Shown piece after piece: positions 1 through 10,489 of a stretch of DNA of 64,000 bases; the first letter of the stretch is position 1; every line of letters begins with the position of its first letter. The position numbers were made by a program, and so were the translations under genes. Under the pieces are notes generated by a model that was given only the letters and a program-made list of their open reading frames with translations, searched no databases and had not been told where the DNA came from. Source of the DNA: Persicaria tinctoria (taxonomy: Eukaryota; Streptophyta; Magnoliopsida; Caryophyllales; Polygonaceae); contig JBANSL010000009.1 in the NCBI GenBank assembly GCA_037127255.1, positions 27,596,475 to 27,660,474 of the forward strand, written 5' to 3'.

Positions 1-597
1 TCTTTTGTGAAAGTTGAAGGTGATCATTGATTGTGTTATTGAAGCGAAAGTGATCTTAATACAACTTGGGTTAATTATGTGAAAAGGGTTAGTAACAATT
101 AGGGTTTATGCGAAAGCCTCTATGTGTTATTTTGCATGGTTATCGTTGTGGTGTTGAAACCCAGATCTTGGAAGTCTTTAGTTTCTGTGTAAGTCAATTT
201 CGGGCAGATTTGGTCGACATCGAGGAAGTTACTCGATATCGAGTTGGATTTGTCGAGGTCGAGTTACTTTGTTTGGTTTTGCTTTCTGTTAGTCGATTTT
301 GAGCATTGTTGGTTGATTTTGTTTAGTCGATATCGAGTAACAGTGGTCGATATCGACCAAGATTTCTGCTTTTCATTTCTTTTCTGATTTTCTCTGTTAT
401 TTCTGTATGTTTGGTTGATTTTCTTCATGTGAGATCCATCTGCTCCCTGAGATCCGCTGACACGCTTCCTCGAGGATCGATCCTGACTTCCCACTACTGC
501 ATCAGGAGGAGGTCTTGTAATTATTTGCAAGGGACGGAATCTGGTTTACTCTACTTTACTTATATTTTGAATTGTAAGTCTCGATTTCCTCTTACAA
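1..597 (+). mobile_element. 3' part of an Athila-like gypsy LTR (cut by window edge)
   Basis: The last 170 bases match the 3' end of the E2 LTR at 44465-44638: the same block around the direct motif GATCGATCCTGACTTCCC, then AATTATTTGCAAGGGACGG, then a segment ending GTCTCGATTTCCTC. Positions 185-355 carry the TCGA-rich palindromic repeats typical of this family. The 5' part lies outside the window, so it cannot be said whether this is a solo LTR or the end of a full element. No coding function is expected; small open frames here are not credible genes. Confidence 0.75.
185..355. repeat. Cluster of TCGA-rich palindromic motifs
   Basis: Variants of CTCGATATCGAG and GTCGAGGTCGAG recur every 15-40 bases inside the LTR. 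The same motif class fills E1, E2 and solo LTR E3. Confidence 0.75.
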
Positions 598-606
598 TAG
601 AAAACC

Positions 607-1799
607 TGTCGTTGTTCTTGCCAAAGAATACTCAAACTCACAACTAGTATAGTGTGTAAGCAAGAGGTCGATCCATAGGGAAGTCTATTCAATTCAAGTA
701 TAAGTCTAATCGCTAAGAGACAAATTGGGGGTTTTGGTGTGAAAAAGGTCCGCCTTTTATCAAAGCGGAAGCAAGCAAACAAAATAAATTAGTTTTAGAA
801 TGCAATGGAGAGAAATAGGTTCAACTACAATTTATCACTTCGATGGATGAATTCGATCCTTATTTCAGCCTCTAGTTCTTGTCTTTTCCTATCAATGTCC
901 TTGTCCAGATCTTAGGTAGATTACTAGTCCTACGAGTCCTAGAAACTCTTATCTCTAAATAACCCTGACCCGGTTAAGATTCAACCTAGAGATAGCATTA
1001 AGAATATGAATTAACCAAGGTACATATAATATCAAGCTACGAGTCGATATTCAACATGTATTCAACTTCCTACATATCCAATTGGTCCTACGAGTCCTAA
1101 AGGGATATGATTGCCACTTGGGTTAAGGTTCGCTATGAGGAATAGGCAAAACCCTAGCAATTTAATGAATCTAATCTAGCTAGTTAATCAGGCCAGAGAG
1201 TATAAAACACATTCAAGCAATTAAGCACAAAGAAGTCAAAACATCGAAATAGGAATAAGAACTAGATTAAGAAACTCACAATTCAACAATCAAATATCCA
1301 ACCTGTAGGCGAAACCTTGAGAGTTTAGTTGCTAATGCTCAACGGCGCTCTCAACTATTGAATAAAGTGCATAAGGTAAGTGGTAGAATGAACTAGAAAA
1401 GTCTGATAAAGGCCTCCAAAAGTCGGCCAAGAAAAATAAACTAAAAACCCTAACTAAAGTCCGACTCTGAACGGCGCGTTTCTGCGAGGGTCGCGGGGCG
1501 GCCGGCGATCAGCGAAATCCTTTGGTTTTGCCTTCCAACCGCGGGGCGGTCGGCGATTCTTCCGAGCTTCTTCGTCCTTGACTTCAGCAGCTTCTCATGC
1601 GTCTCTTTAGCTTCTTTTTACTCTTCTCCAATTCCTTTGACTTCCAATCTACTATATCTGAAATAAACCATAAAATCATGCAGATTCCGCCTCTTCTAAC
1701 TCAACACGTGATTATGTAAATGCGGCTAAATATATGCAATATTCACAACTAAATTATGCTAAATGCACTCTATAATGCAACACTAAATATGCTCTATCA
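607..1799 (-). mobile_element. Probable gypsy (Tat/Retand-like) solo or truncated LTR
   Basis: Read on the minus strand the segment begins TGATAGAGCATATTTAG and can end with CA near 607, so it has TG...CA termini of an LTR. It contains a GC-rich stretch (1470-1560) with two similar copies of a block around GCGGGGCGG, and no protein domain. The start resembles LTRs of Tat-lineage gypsy elements, but this is from memory. No matching 5-bp target duplication was found, so the left boundary is uncertain. Confidence 0.4.
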
Positions 1800-2516
1800 A
1801 CTGTACAGAGCATGGATAACATCTCATTAATAGCATCAACAAAAATCTTCACACGGAGATGATGATGATAAAATACATTGAAATTGAGTTCAGTACTTCA
1901 TTTTATTTCTACCATGACTTCTCTACATGAAATCTTCCCCAGTCTAAACTCCTACACAACCCTTTCAGAGAGATGTCTTATGAAAGATGAACATTTCAGT
2001 CAATTTACATTTGTTCCAAAAGGAGCGGAAACCTACCTAGTGGATAGAAGGGTACATCAAGTTGGTGCAAATCGGGCACTCAAGCAGTTCGTGTACATCA
2101 TTGTAGACGATGCTCCTGACCTCCCACTAATGCTGATGGTCGCCCTTTTAAAAAGGGAGCCTCTCGATTCAATTTGGTAACTTCTATGTCAAGGGGGGTC
2201 AGTTATTTTCCTTTCAAGGAGATTCAATAGAGTTGCCCCTTTTCAGAATCTCCTTATTAAAGTCAATTGATGGAGTTAACCTGCTAGACACAACCAAAAA
2301 TTTTCTTAGTAGAAGTTCTCTAACATTTATAGGCCGAATAACGTACATTAAAAGCGCAGAGAGTGTTGTCTCTCTCCTTCTAATGAAAAGAAAAACTACC
2401 TAACACTTAAACCAGGAAATCTAATGATCTTTCAAATCAAAGAAGAGCTACCGAAGTTAATATATTTAGCAAAATATGAAAATGTATATACTTGTACAAT
2501 ATGGTATACATCCAAA
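1800..2516. other. Degraded single-copy-like DNA
   Basis: No intact gene. It contains the SINAT-like relic at 2041-2131. A second minus-strand stretch at 1805-1880 reads as a plausible but unidentified peptide. The rest shows no recognisable feature. Confidence 0.4.
2041..2131 (-). pseudogene. Relic of a SINAT-type RING E3 ubiquitin ligase exon
   Basis: On the minus strand the codons read NDVHELLECPICTNLMYP followed by S-I-H. This closely matches the start of the RING finger of plant SINA/SINAT E3 ligases, which ubiquitinate target proteins. CPIC supplies the first two zinc ligands. The reading ends at a TAG where the family usually has CAG, directly followed by a splice-donor-like GTAGGT, so the stop may be a C-to-T change at an exon end. 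A TAG also lies 13-14 codons upstream. The rest of the RING and the TRAF-like domain were not found. It could be a gene fragment carried by a transposon or a relic of a host gene. Confidence 0.5.
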
Positions 2517-2778
2517 CAGGGCCGTTCCGTTATACTTTGAGGTCTTGTGCAATATATACATGTTGAGGCTTTTTTTAAAAAACTAATTCAAAGAGGAAAA
2601 AATAATCTACCAAATCCACTAATAAAAGAGATGTTCTCGTAGATACAAAAGAATGGTTGAATAGGTTCAATTGATTTCCTTATATTAGTTTTTTTTTTTG
2701 AATTGATTTTTCTACATTAGAATTTTTTTTTCTTTTAGTGGGATGGATTGCTACATTGTTTGTGAGTTTGTGATGGCA

Positions 2779-2868
<90 letters not shown>
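2779..2868. repeat. (AAT)n microsatellite
   Basis: About 30 uninterrupted trinucleotide units inside the hAT element. The poly-tyrosine frame on the minus strand is only a translation of this repeat. Confidence 0.95.
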
Positions 2869-2946
2869 TAGAAACGGGATGTTGCGCTATGAAGGGAAAA
2901 AAAAGATTAAAGGTGGTAATTGTTGTTGAAAAAAGAAAGTTCGGAT

Positions 2947-3018
2947 GCTGTTGGGGGGATTCGAACCCATTCCACTTCATAACTCGCGCGCGAGCATAAC
3001 CATCTGATCTACAACAAC
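2947..3018 (-). ncRNA. tRNA-Ala-like sequence (SINE head or pseudo-tRNA)
   Basis: Minus strand, 72 nt. A 7-bp acceptor stem pairs GTTGTTG with CAACAGC (one G-U). An A-box-like TGTAGATCAGATGGTTA and an intact B-box GGGTTCGAATCC are present, and the T arm folds. The D stem and anticodon arm are degenerate: CTCGCGCGCGAG replaces a normal anticodon arm. It resembles plant tRNA-Ala in the D region. Best read as a pseudo-tRNA or SINE head, not a working gene. Confidence 0.6.
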
Positions 3019-3036
3019 AATCTAATGTTTTTTACA

Positions 3037-3038
<2 letters not shown>

Positions 3039-3111
<73 letters not shown>
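3039..3111. repeat. (TA)n microsatellite
   Basis: About 36 uninterrupted TA units in the hAT element. Confidence 0.95.
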
Positions 3112-3112
<1 letters not shown>

Positions 3113-3222
3113 TATAACAGTATAACCTCTATACGAGGCCCCCAAAATTTTGAGGCCCAGTGCGATTGCACTTTTCGCACGGGCCACGGGCCGGCCCTGC
3201 ATCCACATATTATGCAAAAAAT

Positions 3223-3372
3223 TATTGAGATATCTTCTATGTATATATATAGATATTAGTTGATTCTGTATTATCCGAGTCTATCTTTATCCTACCTTGT
3301 AAATTGTACTATATACACATCCTGTGAATGAGAAGAAAGATTAGGCCTTTTTCCACAATTCAATAATTCTCA
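3223..3372 (+). repeat. copia 1 5' LTR
   Basis: Starts TATTGAGATATC and ends AATTCTCA. Same order of blocks as the 3' LTR, with a shorter TA run. Confidence 0.9.
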
Positions 3373-3384
3373 TGGTATCGGAGC
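3373..3384 (+). other. copia 1 primer-binding site
   Basis: TGGTATCGGAGC lies directly after the LTR and matches the initiator tRNA-Met complement TGGTATCAGAGC except for one base. It primes reverse transcription in copia elements. Confidence 0.85.
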
Positions 3385-3415
3385 AGGTTTAACCCTAAAT
3401 CAAAATATTTTTTTC

Positions 3416-4162
3416 ATGCCGCCCTTGCCGTACCTCCCTACCCCACCTGTCACCACTGCCGCCATGTCTGGCAACGAATCTGATGTCGCCCAGGCCGCAG
3501 CTATCGCTGCCGCTATTGAGGCTGCGAAGAAGGCCATTGTCGATACCACTTCCCCATACTACCTACATCCTTCCGATCATCCTGGTCTGAACGTCTATGC
3601 AGTCACATTCAAAGGTGACAACTACCCTGAATGGGCAATCTGTTTTCATAATGCTCTCTATGCGAAAAACAAGTCCGACTTCATTGATGGTTCTTTGCAG
3701 AAACCAACCGACGCTATTGAGGTTCGAAGGTGGCGGGCAGTGAATTCCATGATCATTGGGTGGATTTTACAGTCCGTCGACGCCTCACATCGTCCCTCCC
3801 TTACCTACGTTGAGACTGCCAAAGAGTTGGGGGATGATATTACCCAACATTTTTCGGTGGGCAATGGTCCACATATTCATCAACTCAAGGCGCAATTGTC
3901 TCGATCCACTCAATTCGGGCGATCTATTGATGTGTACTTTGGTGTTCTTAAACAAAGTTGGGATGAACTTGCCAGTTTTTCTACAGTTCGTGGTTGTGCT
4001 ACTTGCGGCACTTGTACCTGCAATTGGCACACCAATTTGCTCAAAGAGCACGATGAGGACAAGATCCATCAGTTCCTAATGGGTCTCGATGGTGAATTTG
4101 CTACTATTCGTTCGTCGCTTCTCGCCAATGACACGCTACCCTCTCTCAAAGTTGTCTATTAG
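3416..4162 (+). pseudogene. copia 1 gag
   Basis: A 248-residue open frame of a plant copia Gag (UBN2/retrotran_gag type), the particle protein. The motif YYLHPSDHPG near residue 47, then NYPEW and SDFIDGSLQKP, is the typical N-terminal signature. QLKAQLSRSTQ and DEDKIHQFLMGLDGEF follow in the usual order. The ATG lies 43 bases after the 5' LTR. The frame stops at TAG (4160-4162), where related elements continue towards the zinc knuckle, so Gag is separated from Pol by a mutation. Confidence 0.88.
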
Positions 4163-4996
4163 ACCTTAACCCGTGAGGAGGCTCAGTTAGCCGCTTCCAA
4201 GAATCGGGACGCTCTCCCCGACGGTGCTGCGTTTGCTGCTCAAGGAGAGCGCTAGGGCTCTCACCCTCGTGAGCAGTCTCGTCGCGATTCGGACCCGCCT
4301 GCTCGTGATCGTCCTACAGGGAACCGCGATCAGTCGTCTCGCGAGCAGCGATCTGGCGGGCGTGGTACCGATTGCCCTACGTGCACTCACGGTGGCCAGT
4401 TCAGTCATGCTATGAGTTCCTGCTTCAAGCTCATTGGCTATCCTGATTGGTGGCCCACTAGACCTCGCGATCGCACCACTTCCGACACTCCTGCTGGCCG
4501 TGCTCTTGACGGTGCTGGTCGTGGTCATGGCCGTCCTCAGACCGACCTCACCAATGCTGCTCATACTCATCAGGATCGTGGCGGTCAGTCATCAGCTTCC
4601 TTAGCTGGCGCCGATCGCTCTGCCTTTCCCGACCTATCCGACTCCCAGTGGTTCACTCTCGTTTGTCTCTTTCATTCACCCACCTTTGGTTTGACTGATC
4701 CCTTGAATGGTAAGATTTGTTCCCCCTGGATACTTTATTTAGGCGCCTCGTTTCATATGACGGGTGATCGTTCTCTGCTTACTGATCTTGTGGATGTTAC
4801 TCTATCCTCTATTGTTCTGGCAGATGGTCTGGTTGATACAGCTACACAGGCAGGGACCCTGGTTTTGGGGACCCACTTACGGTTAACTGATGTGCTCCTT
4901 GTCCCTCGTCTCAAATGCAATCTTATATCTCTTTTGGCTTTGCTTCATCAGCACAACTGTTGTATCAGCGACACTGATAAAGTATGTGTTTTGTAG
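4163..4996 (+). pseudogene. copia 1 gag C-terminus and protease region, damaged
   Basis: After the gag stop, the linker continues with shifts of frame. From 4412 an open frame contains CFKLIGYPDWW (end of the gag nucleocapsid region), then a linker, then WILYLGASFHMTG. In working copia proteases this reads W-I-L-D-S-G-A-S; here the catalytic Asp is Tyr and the Ser is Leu, so the protease would be inactive. The region continues to LLVPRLKCNLIS, the normal block before the integrase zinc finger, and stops at 4994. Confidence 0.8.
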
Positions 4997-5008
4997 GACC
5001 GTACTACG

Positions 5009-6300
5009 ATGACGTTGATTGGCGTGGGTGAGGGGCGCAATGGAGTTTACTGGCTTCGTTTTGCACCACCAACTACACTTTCTTCCCATGTCGAAGCCGA
5101 CTCACTTTCCCTTTGGCATAACCGTTTGGGTCATTCTGCACCTATTATTCTGTCTCATTTACCTCATATTCAAGTCAATAAACATAGGTCCTTGAGTCCT
5201 TGTGATGTCTGTCATCGGGAAAAGCAAACTCGCTCCCCATTTCCTTTAAGTACTTCTCATGTTTCTAGTCCTTTTGAATTAGTCCACGGAGACCTCTGGG
5301 GCCCTTATTGCTCTAAGTCTCTTACGGGTGCTTTTTACTTTCTTACTTTAGTTGATGATTGTTCTAGACATGTCTGACTCTATTTGTTGCAAAATAAAAG
5401 TAAAGTCTCTACTATTTTTCCCCAATTTTGTGCTATGGCTAAATGTCAGTTTAATGTCTCTATCAAACGATTTCGAAGTGACAATGGAACGGAATTCACA
5501 TCCTCACATTCTTACGTTCTTACTTTGATAATAAAGGCATTTTGTTTGAATCTTCGTGAGTAGGCACTACCCAACGAAATGGTCAGGCCGAACGGAAACA
5601 TCGCCATATCTTGGATGTTGCCCGATCCCTTATGTTTCAAGCCATCTTACCCATCAAATTTTTTGGGGAATGTATTCAGGTTGCAGGCTACTTATTAATC
5701 GCACCCCTACCCCTATCCTTGCACACAAAACACCCTTCGAAGTCCTTCATGACCGCATCCCCTCTTACTTGCACATCCGCACCATCGGTTGTCTTTGTTA
5801 TGCCTCACAAATCCCTCGCACTTCCAATAAATTTGCCCGCCGTGAACGCAAATGCATCTTCCTAGGCTACCCTAAGGGACAACGAGGTTGGAGAGTATTT
5901 GATATTGAATCCATTGACTTATTTGTTTCTCGGGATGTTACCTTCTACGAAACAACCTTTCCGTTTCACACTCCTGAACTACCTCCACCACAGCATCCAT
6001 TGTCGTCCGCCTCTCCTACCCACCCGGCCGAGAAGCTTCTTCCGTTAGCTCCCATTCCGCCTGAACCTGCCCCCACCCCTCTTGTGGATGTTTCCGTCGC
6101 TGCTGACCCGCCTATAGACGCCAGGGTGAGTGCCTCGCCGCAAGATGCGTCTGCTTCGCTCCCTAGTGAGCCTCTTCCCCTTCGTCGGAGCACTCGTGAT
6201 CGAGCTCCACCAGCTAAACTTAATGATTACATCATACGATCACCAGTATCCTCTATTGTTCCTCCTCCCGCTCAGTCATCATCGTTAGGTACACGTTATC
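5009..6300 (+). pseudogene. copia 1 integrase
   Basis: Pieces of an integrase in two or more frames. The GAG-pre-integrase zinc region reads LWHNRLGHSAP and CDVCHREKQTR (HHCC). The core begins HGDLWGPY and LVDDCSRHV, followed by a stop near 5375 and a short damaged stretch containing RSDNGTEF. The frame from 5556 continues through the C-terminal part with GCLCYASQIPRTSNKF and KCIFLGYPKGQRGW, then a proline-rich linker. The integrase would join cDNA into chromosomal DNA; it is broken here. Confidence 0.85.
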
Positions 6301-6384
6301 CTATTGAGAACTATGTCCCTTTTGACCATTTCTCCTCTTCTCATGTGGGTTTGTTAGCTTCTATTACTGCCGGAGTCGAGCCTC

Positions 6385-7125
6385 GGTCCTTTTCTGAGGC
6401 ACTTCGTAGTCCGGAATGGTGCTCGGCTATGCAGGCTGAGATTGATGCCTTTGTTAAGAATGGGTTTTCCGCATCAAGTATAAGTCAAATGGTACATTGG
6501 AGCGTCATAAAGCTCGTCTTGTTGTGCTTGGTAACAATCATCAATCGGGTATGATTACAATGAAACCTTCGCTCTAGTTGCGACGATGGTCTCCGTTCGT
6601 ACCTTCCTTGTTGATGTCGTGAATCAGGGCTGGGAACTTCATCAGATGGATGTCCATAAGGCTTTTCTCCACGGCGACTTGGACGAAGAGGTTTACATGC
6701 GGCCACCACCGGGGTTCCCTTATTCAGATCCTTACAAGGTGTGCCGCTTGAATCAGTCACTTTATGGTCTTCGTCAGGCTCCCCCAAAATGGTTCTTCAA
6801 GCATACTGCTACTCTTCGCCGGTTTGGATTTGTTCGGTCTAGAGCTGATTAATTATTCGCTCTTTTCATTCCTGCGCCCAGGTTTGTCTCTTCATGTGCT
6901 GATTTATGTGGATGACTTGATCATTGCTAGTAGCAATTCAGCTGAGATCGCTCGCCTCAAATCCATATTGAGCTCTGTCTTTCATATGAAGGATCTCGGT
7001 CCTCTTAAGTACTTCCTTGGCATTGAAATTGCTCGGTCTGAGAAGGGTCTTTTTCTATATATGTCAACGAAAGTACACGCTAGACATACTCTCAGAGGCT
7101 GGTCTCCTTGGTGCTAAGCCTTCTG
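6385..7125 (+). pseudogene. copia 1 reverse transcriptase
   Basis: The frame opens with EALRSPEWCSAMQAEIDAF, the usual start of the copia RT block, then breaks. From 6586 it continues with MDVHKAFLHGDLDEEVYM, FPYSDPYKVCRLNQSLYGLR, and in another frame LHVLIYVDDLIIAS, which holds the catalytic YVDD. HMKDLGPLKYFLGIE follows. At least three frame changes separate these blocks. The catalytic motif itself is intact, but no full enzyme could be made. Confidence 0.88.
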
Positions 7126-7149
7126 AGTTTCCCATGGAATAGAATCATT

Positions 7150-7877
7150 CCCTTGCTAGCTCTACCGCTCCGTCATTCGCCGCTCCGGATAGGTATCGTC
7201 GTCTTATTGGTCGCTTGATATACATGACCATCACGCACCCAGAGCTCTATTACTCCGTCCATACCTTGGCGCAGTTCATGCAATCGCCCACTGCTGATCA
7301 TTGGGAAGCCGCTTTGCGTGTCCTGCGCTTCCTAAAGGGTCATCCTGGTCAGGGCATTTTCCTTCTGGCATCCGGTCCTCTGGTTCTTACTGCATATTGT
7401 GACTCTGACTACGCTAGTTGCCCTGTCACTCGGCGCTCTCTGACTGGCTACTATATTTCTCTCGGCTCATCTCCAGTCTCATGAAAGACGAAGAAACAAC
7501 CCACTATCTCTCGCTCGTCTGCCGAAGCCGAATATCGGGCCATGGACTATGCCTGTTGTAAGCTATTGCGGCTCAAGTCGTTTCTTCGCTCTCTTGGAGT
7601 GGAGCATTCAGTTCCTATGCGTTTGTTTAGTGATAGTCAGGCCGCCATTCACATTGCTACGAACCCCGTCTTCCATGATCGTACCAAACATATTGAAGTT
7701 GATTGTCACTTTATTCGTGATCTCATTCTTGCAGGCACGATTCGTACGCATCATATTCGCACAAATTCCCAGCCGACTGATCTCCTCACCAAAGCTCTCG
7801 GTCGTCAGCAGTTTCAGCTCCTTATGGGCAAGTTGGGATTTGTGACCCGCATGCTCCAACTTGAGGGGGAGTATTGA
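7150..7877 (+). pseudogene. copia 1 RNase H
   Basis: Frames contain YRRLIGRLIYMTITHPEL, then LTAYCDSDYASCPVTRRS (the first catalytic Asp region) and, after a stop at 7482, a frame with [14 protein letters not shown] sequence, [15 protein letters not shown] and [14 protein letters not shown]. It ends LEGEY with the TGA inside the 3' LTR, and the purine tract overlaps the last codons. RNase H removes the RNA strand during reverse transcription. Inactivated by the stop. Confidence 0.87.
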
Positions 7878-7886
7878 GATATCTTC

Positions 7887-7932
<46 letters not shown>

Positions 7933-8045
7933 TTGATTCTGTATTATCCGAGTCTATCTTTATCCTATCTTGTAAATTGTACTATATATACATCCTGTGA
8001 TTGAGAAGAAAGATCAAGGCTTTTTCCACAATTCAATATTTCTTA
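7872..8045 (+). repeat. copia 1 3' LTR
   Basis: TATTGAGATATC to TTTCTTA, with a TA run at about 7890-7928. Confidence 0.9.
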
Positions 8046-8050
8046 AAAAT

Positions 8051-8445
8051 AATCCAATACCAACTTTCGGAATAACCTGGCAAGGGCATCAAATGGATAC
8101 TCAAGTATGAAGCATACCTAAAACTTGATACCGGCCTCCCAGGCATGGTATGACCGTATGAGTTATGCATGTCTCTCAAAACTATACTCTTACTCATGCT
8201 CAAATTTTCACAACCAACCTATATCAAAATTTCATAACCAAGCAAAACCAATAGTCCAATACATCATACTCATATCAATAACAGCTCAGCAACTCTATCA
8301 AAATGGGCCCTTGATAGCCACAACTTACAAGGAAACATCTGATCTAAACTCATTCATACATACACAAGATGTAAAAACACCTCACCCCTAATTAAAATGA
8401 AAATTTCATGTCCAGTAAACTTTAGAAAATGTTAATTTAGTAAGT
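8051..8445. other. Unannotated AT-rich spacer
   Basis: No protein domain, repeat end or RNA structure recognised. The short open frame at 8125-8391 has no recognisable motif. Confidence 0.5.
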
Positions 8446-8690
8446 ACAACAACAACAACCCAGTTAATCCCGCTTTAAAGCGGGGTCTGAGGGGTCAGGA
8501 TCTACGCACTCATACACCGAACAAGTCGAGGGAGTGCTTCCGATAGATCCAGAACAATAGGACAATAGAACCACTAGTAATAGGACTCATAGAAGGGAGA
8601 AGAGACAATAGGGAATAAGAAAAGGGAAGGCGCAGGGAAGAAGCATGAAAGTAAACAATGGCACGAGGACACAGCTCAAATCAAGACCAT
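8446..8690 (-). mobile_element. 5'-truncated RTE LINE 3' tail
   Basis: On the plus strand it starts with ACAACAACAACAACCC, the complement of an RTE (TTG)n tail, followed by GGGGTCAGGAT, ACGCACTC and CGAACAAGTCGAG. The same blocks in the same order begin the larger LINE at 8897. Only the untranslated 3' end was integrated. Its right border is approximate. Confidence 0.7.
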
Positions 8691-9160
8691 AACATATGAC
8701 ACTAAATTTAGTAACTAAATTTATAAATTATTTGACCTCAATTGAATATAAATGAACCGATTGAAATTTAGAATGGCTGATAAACAATGTCAAATGCAAC
8801 ATGGCAAGGTCTCTCCTTCATACTAAATAACAGTACTCATCTAAGATCTAAATTAACAAACACATTTTGTCATCTACAAGAAGAAAAAGCAGCATACAAC
8901 AACAACAACAACAACAACCTAGTATATCCCGCGAAAACGTAGGGTCGGGGGGGTCAGGATGTACGCACTCTTTCCCCGAACGAGTCGAGAGAGTGTTTCC
9001 GAAAGACCCACAATAATAAGTTACTTAAAGCACATGTAAACAAGGCAAATAAAAGAAAAGAAGACAAATGGAGACAGAAACAATAAAAAGGCACTAGGGG
9101 ACAGGAAGGAAGGAAGACCATAAGCATAAACAACAAGACCCGACACCCAGACTCTAACTA

Positions 9161-10489
9161 CTAAACATCAGGAACCCGAATGCGCCTCTTCCAGTGGTCT
9201 CTGTCTAAAGCCATATCTTCTGAAAGATTCAGCAAATTGAGGTCTTGACGGATAACCTCCATCCAACTCTTCTTTGGTCTACCTCTCCCTCTACAAAAAG
9301 CACCAAGCTCCAAGCTCTCGCACTTACGCACAGGGGCTGAAATAGGTCTCCTACGCACATGCCCAAACCACCGTAATCTGGACTCCCGCGGCTTGTCAAC
9401 AATACTCGCAACTCCAACCTTGCTCCTAATGTCTTCATTTCTGATTTTGTCCAATCTAGTATGCCCACTCATCCATCGCAACATTCTCATCTCAGCCACT
9501 GACAGCTTATGTAATCGAGCTTTCGTAATAGGCCAGCACTCTGAGCCATACAATAGGGTCGGCCTAACCACCACCTTGTAGAATTTCCCTTTCAATTTCG
9601 CCGGCACTTTCTTGTCGCATAACACCCCTGAAGCCCTTCTTCATCTCAACCACCCCGCCTGGATTCGATTCTCGACACCTCCATCGCTCTGAACGAAAGA
9701 GCCAAGATACTTGAAATACTCTTTCCTTGGGACAGGATCATCCCCCAACACAACTGAAGCCTCCGGATCCCCGCCCTCTCTAAAACGAAACTGAATATAC
9801 ACGGTCTTCGTCCTACTCATTCTTAAACCCTTAGACTCCAGCACCTCCCTCCAGTTTTCAAGCCTTCGAGCCAAACCCGATCTTGAGTTATCCACAAGAA
9901 CAATATCGTCAGCAAAGAGCATGCACCATGGGACCTCTTCTTGGAGCGGTGCAGAAAGTGTGCCCAAAACCAGAGTGAATAGAAGTGGACTGAGCGCTGA
10001 ACCCTGGTGAAGCCCCACTCTGACATCAAAATGCTCTGAATCCCCACTAGGCGTTCTAACACTTGTCAGCGAACCCTCATACATATCCCTGATAACTCTG
10101 ATGTACGACCCCGGCACTCCCTTATGTACCAAGCATCTCCAAAGAAGCTCTCTCGATACCCTGTCGTAGGCCTTTTCTATATCAATAAAGGCCATATGCA
10201 GATTCTTCTTCTTGTCTCTGTGCATCTCGATCAGTCGCCTAATCAAGTGGATAGCTTCCACTGCAGATCTGCGAGGAATGAAGCCAAACTGATTCTCTGA
10301 AATGTTAACTAGTTTCTGAAGTCTCCTCCCTATAATTCTCTCCCATAACTTCATCGTGTGACTCAGCAGCTTGATTCCCCTGTAGTTACTACAGCATTGT
10401 ATATCCCCCTTGTTCTTGTAGACAGGGACCAATTTACTAAGTCTCCATTCTGACGGCATCTTAGCTGACGTAAGGATTGCATTGAAAAG
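9161..10489 (-). pseudogene. RTE LINE reverse transcriptase half
   Basis: Same frame as the upstream endonuclease part, starting just after a TAA. RT blocks in order: WRLSKLVPVYKNKGD, CSNYRGIKLLSHTMKLWERI, ENQFGFIPRRSAVEAIHLIR, MAFIDIEKAYDRV, GLHQGSALSPLLFTLVL and the catalytic FADDIVLVD. A second in-frame stop (TGA, 9641-9643) interrupts G-W-L-R, where the family has Trp, so it is one G-to-A change. The C-terminal domain then continues with [19 protein letters not shown] and GRGRPKKSW, typical of RTE. The product reverse-transcribes its own RNA at the nicked target. Confidence 0.88.

Larger units (their letters stand above)
2517..3199. mobile_element. Non-autonomous hAT element (Tip100-like ends)
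   Basis: The element starts CAGGGCCGTTCC and ends GGGCCGGCCCTG, the terminal inverted repeat style of Tip100/Ac-like hAT elements. Just inside both ends are related stretches rich in 'gaggc'. Flanking 8-bp duplications are CATCCAAA (2509-2516) and CATCCACA (3200-3207), 7 of 8 identical, which fits hAT. At 683 bp and with no transposase it must have moved in trans. It carries two microsatellites and a tRNA-like sequence. Confidence 0.8.
3223..8045 (+). mobile_element. Ty1/copia retrotransposon (copia 1), complete but inactive
   Basis: LTRs at 3223-3372 (150 bp) and 7872-8045 (174 bp) flank a gag-protease-integrase-RT-RNase H polyprotein in copia order. The 5-bp duplication AAAAT is present at 3218-3222 and 8046-8050. 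The LTRs begin TATTGAG rather than TG; both copies agree and the target duplication supports this boundary. The 3' LTR is longer because of an expanded TA run. A primer-binding site follows the 5' LTR and a purine tract TTGAGGGGGAGTA precedes the 3' LTR. Several stops and frameshifts make it non-functional. Confidence 0.93.

Noticed and set aside
1878..2180. Plus-strand frame of 100 codons
   Set aside because: The opposite strand holds a clear SINAT RING match, so this frame is a shadow.
2735..3217. Poly-Tyr and Tyr-Ile frames
   Set aside because: Direct translations of the (AAT)n and (TA)n microsatellites.
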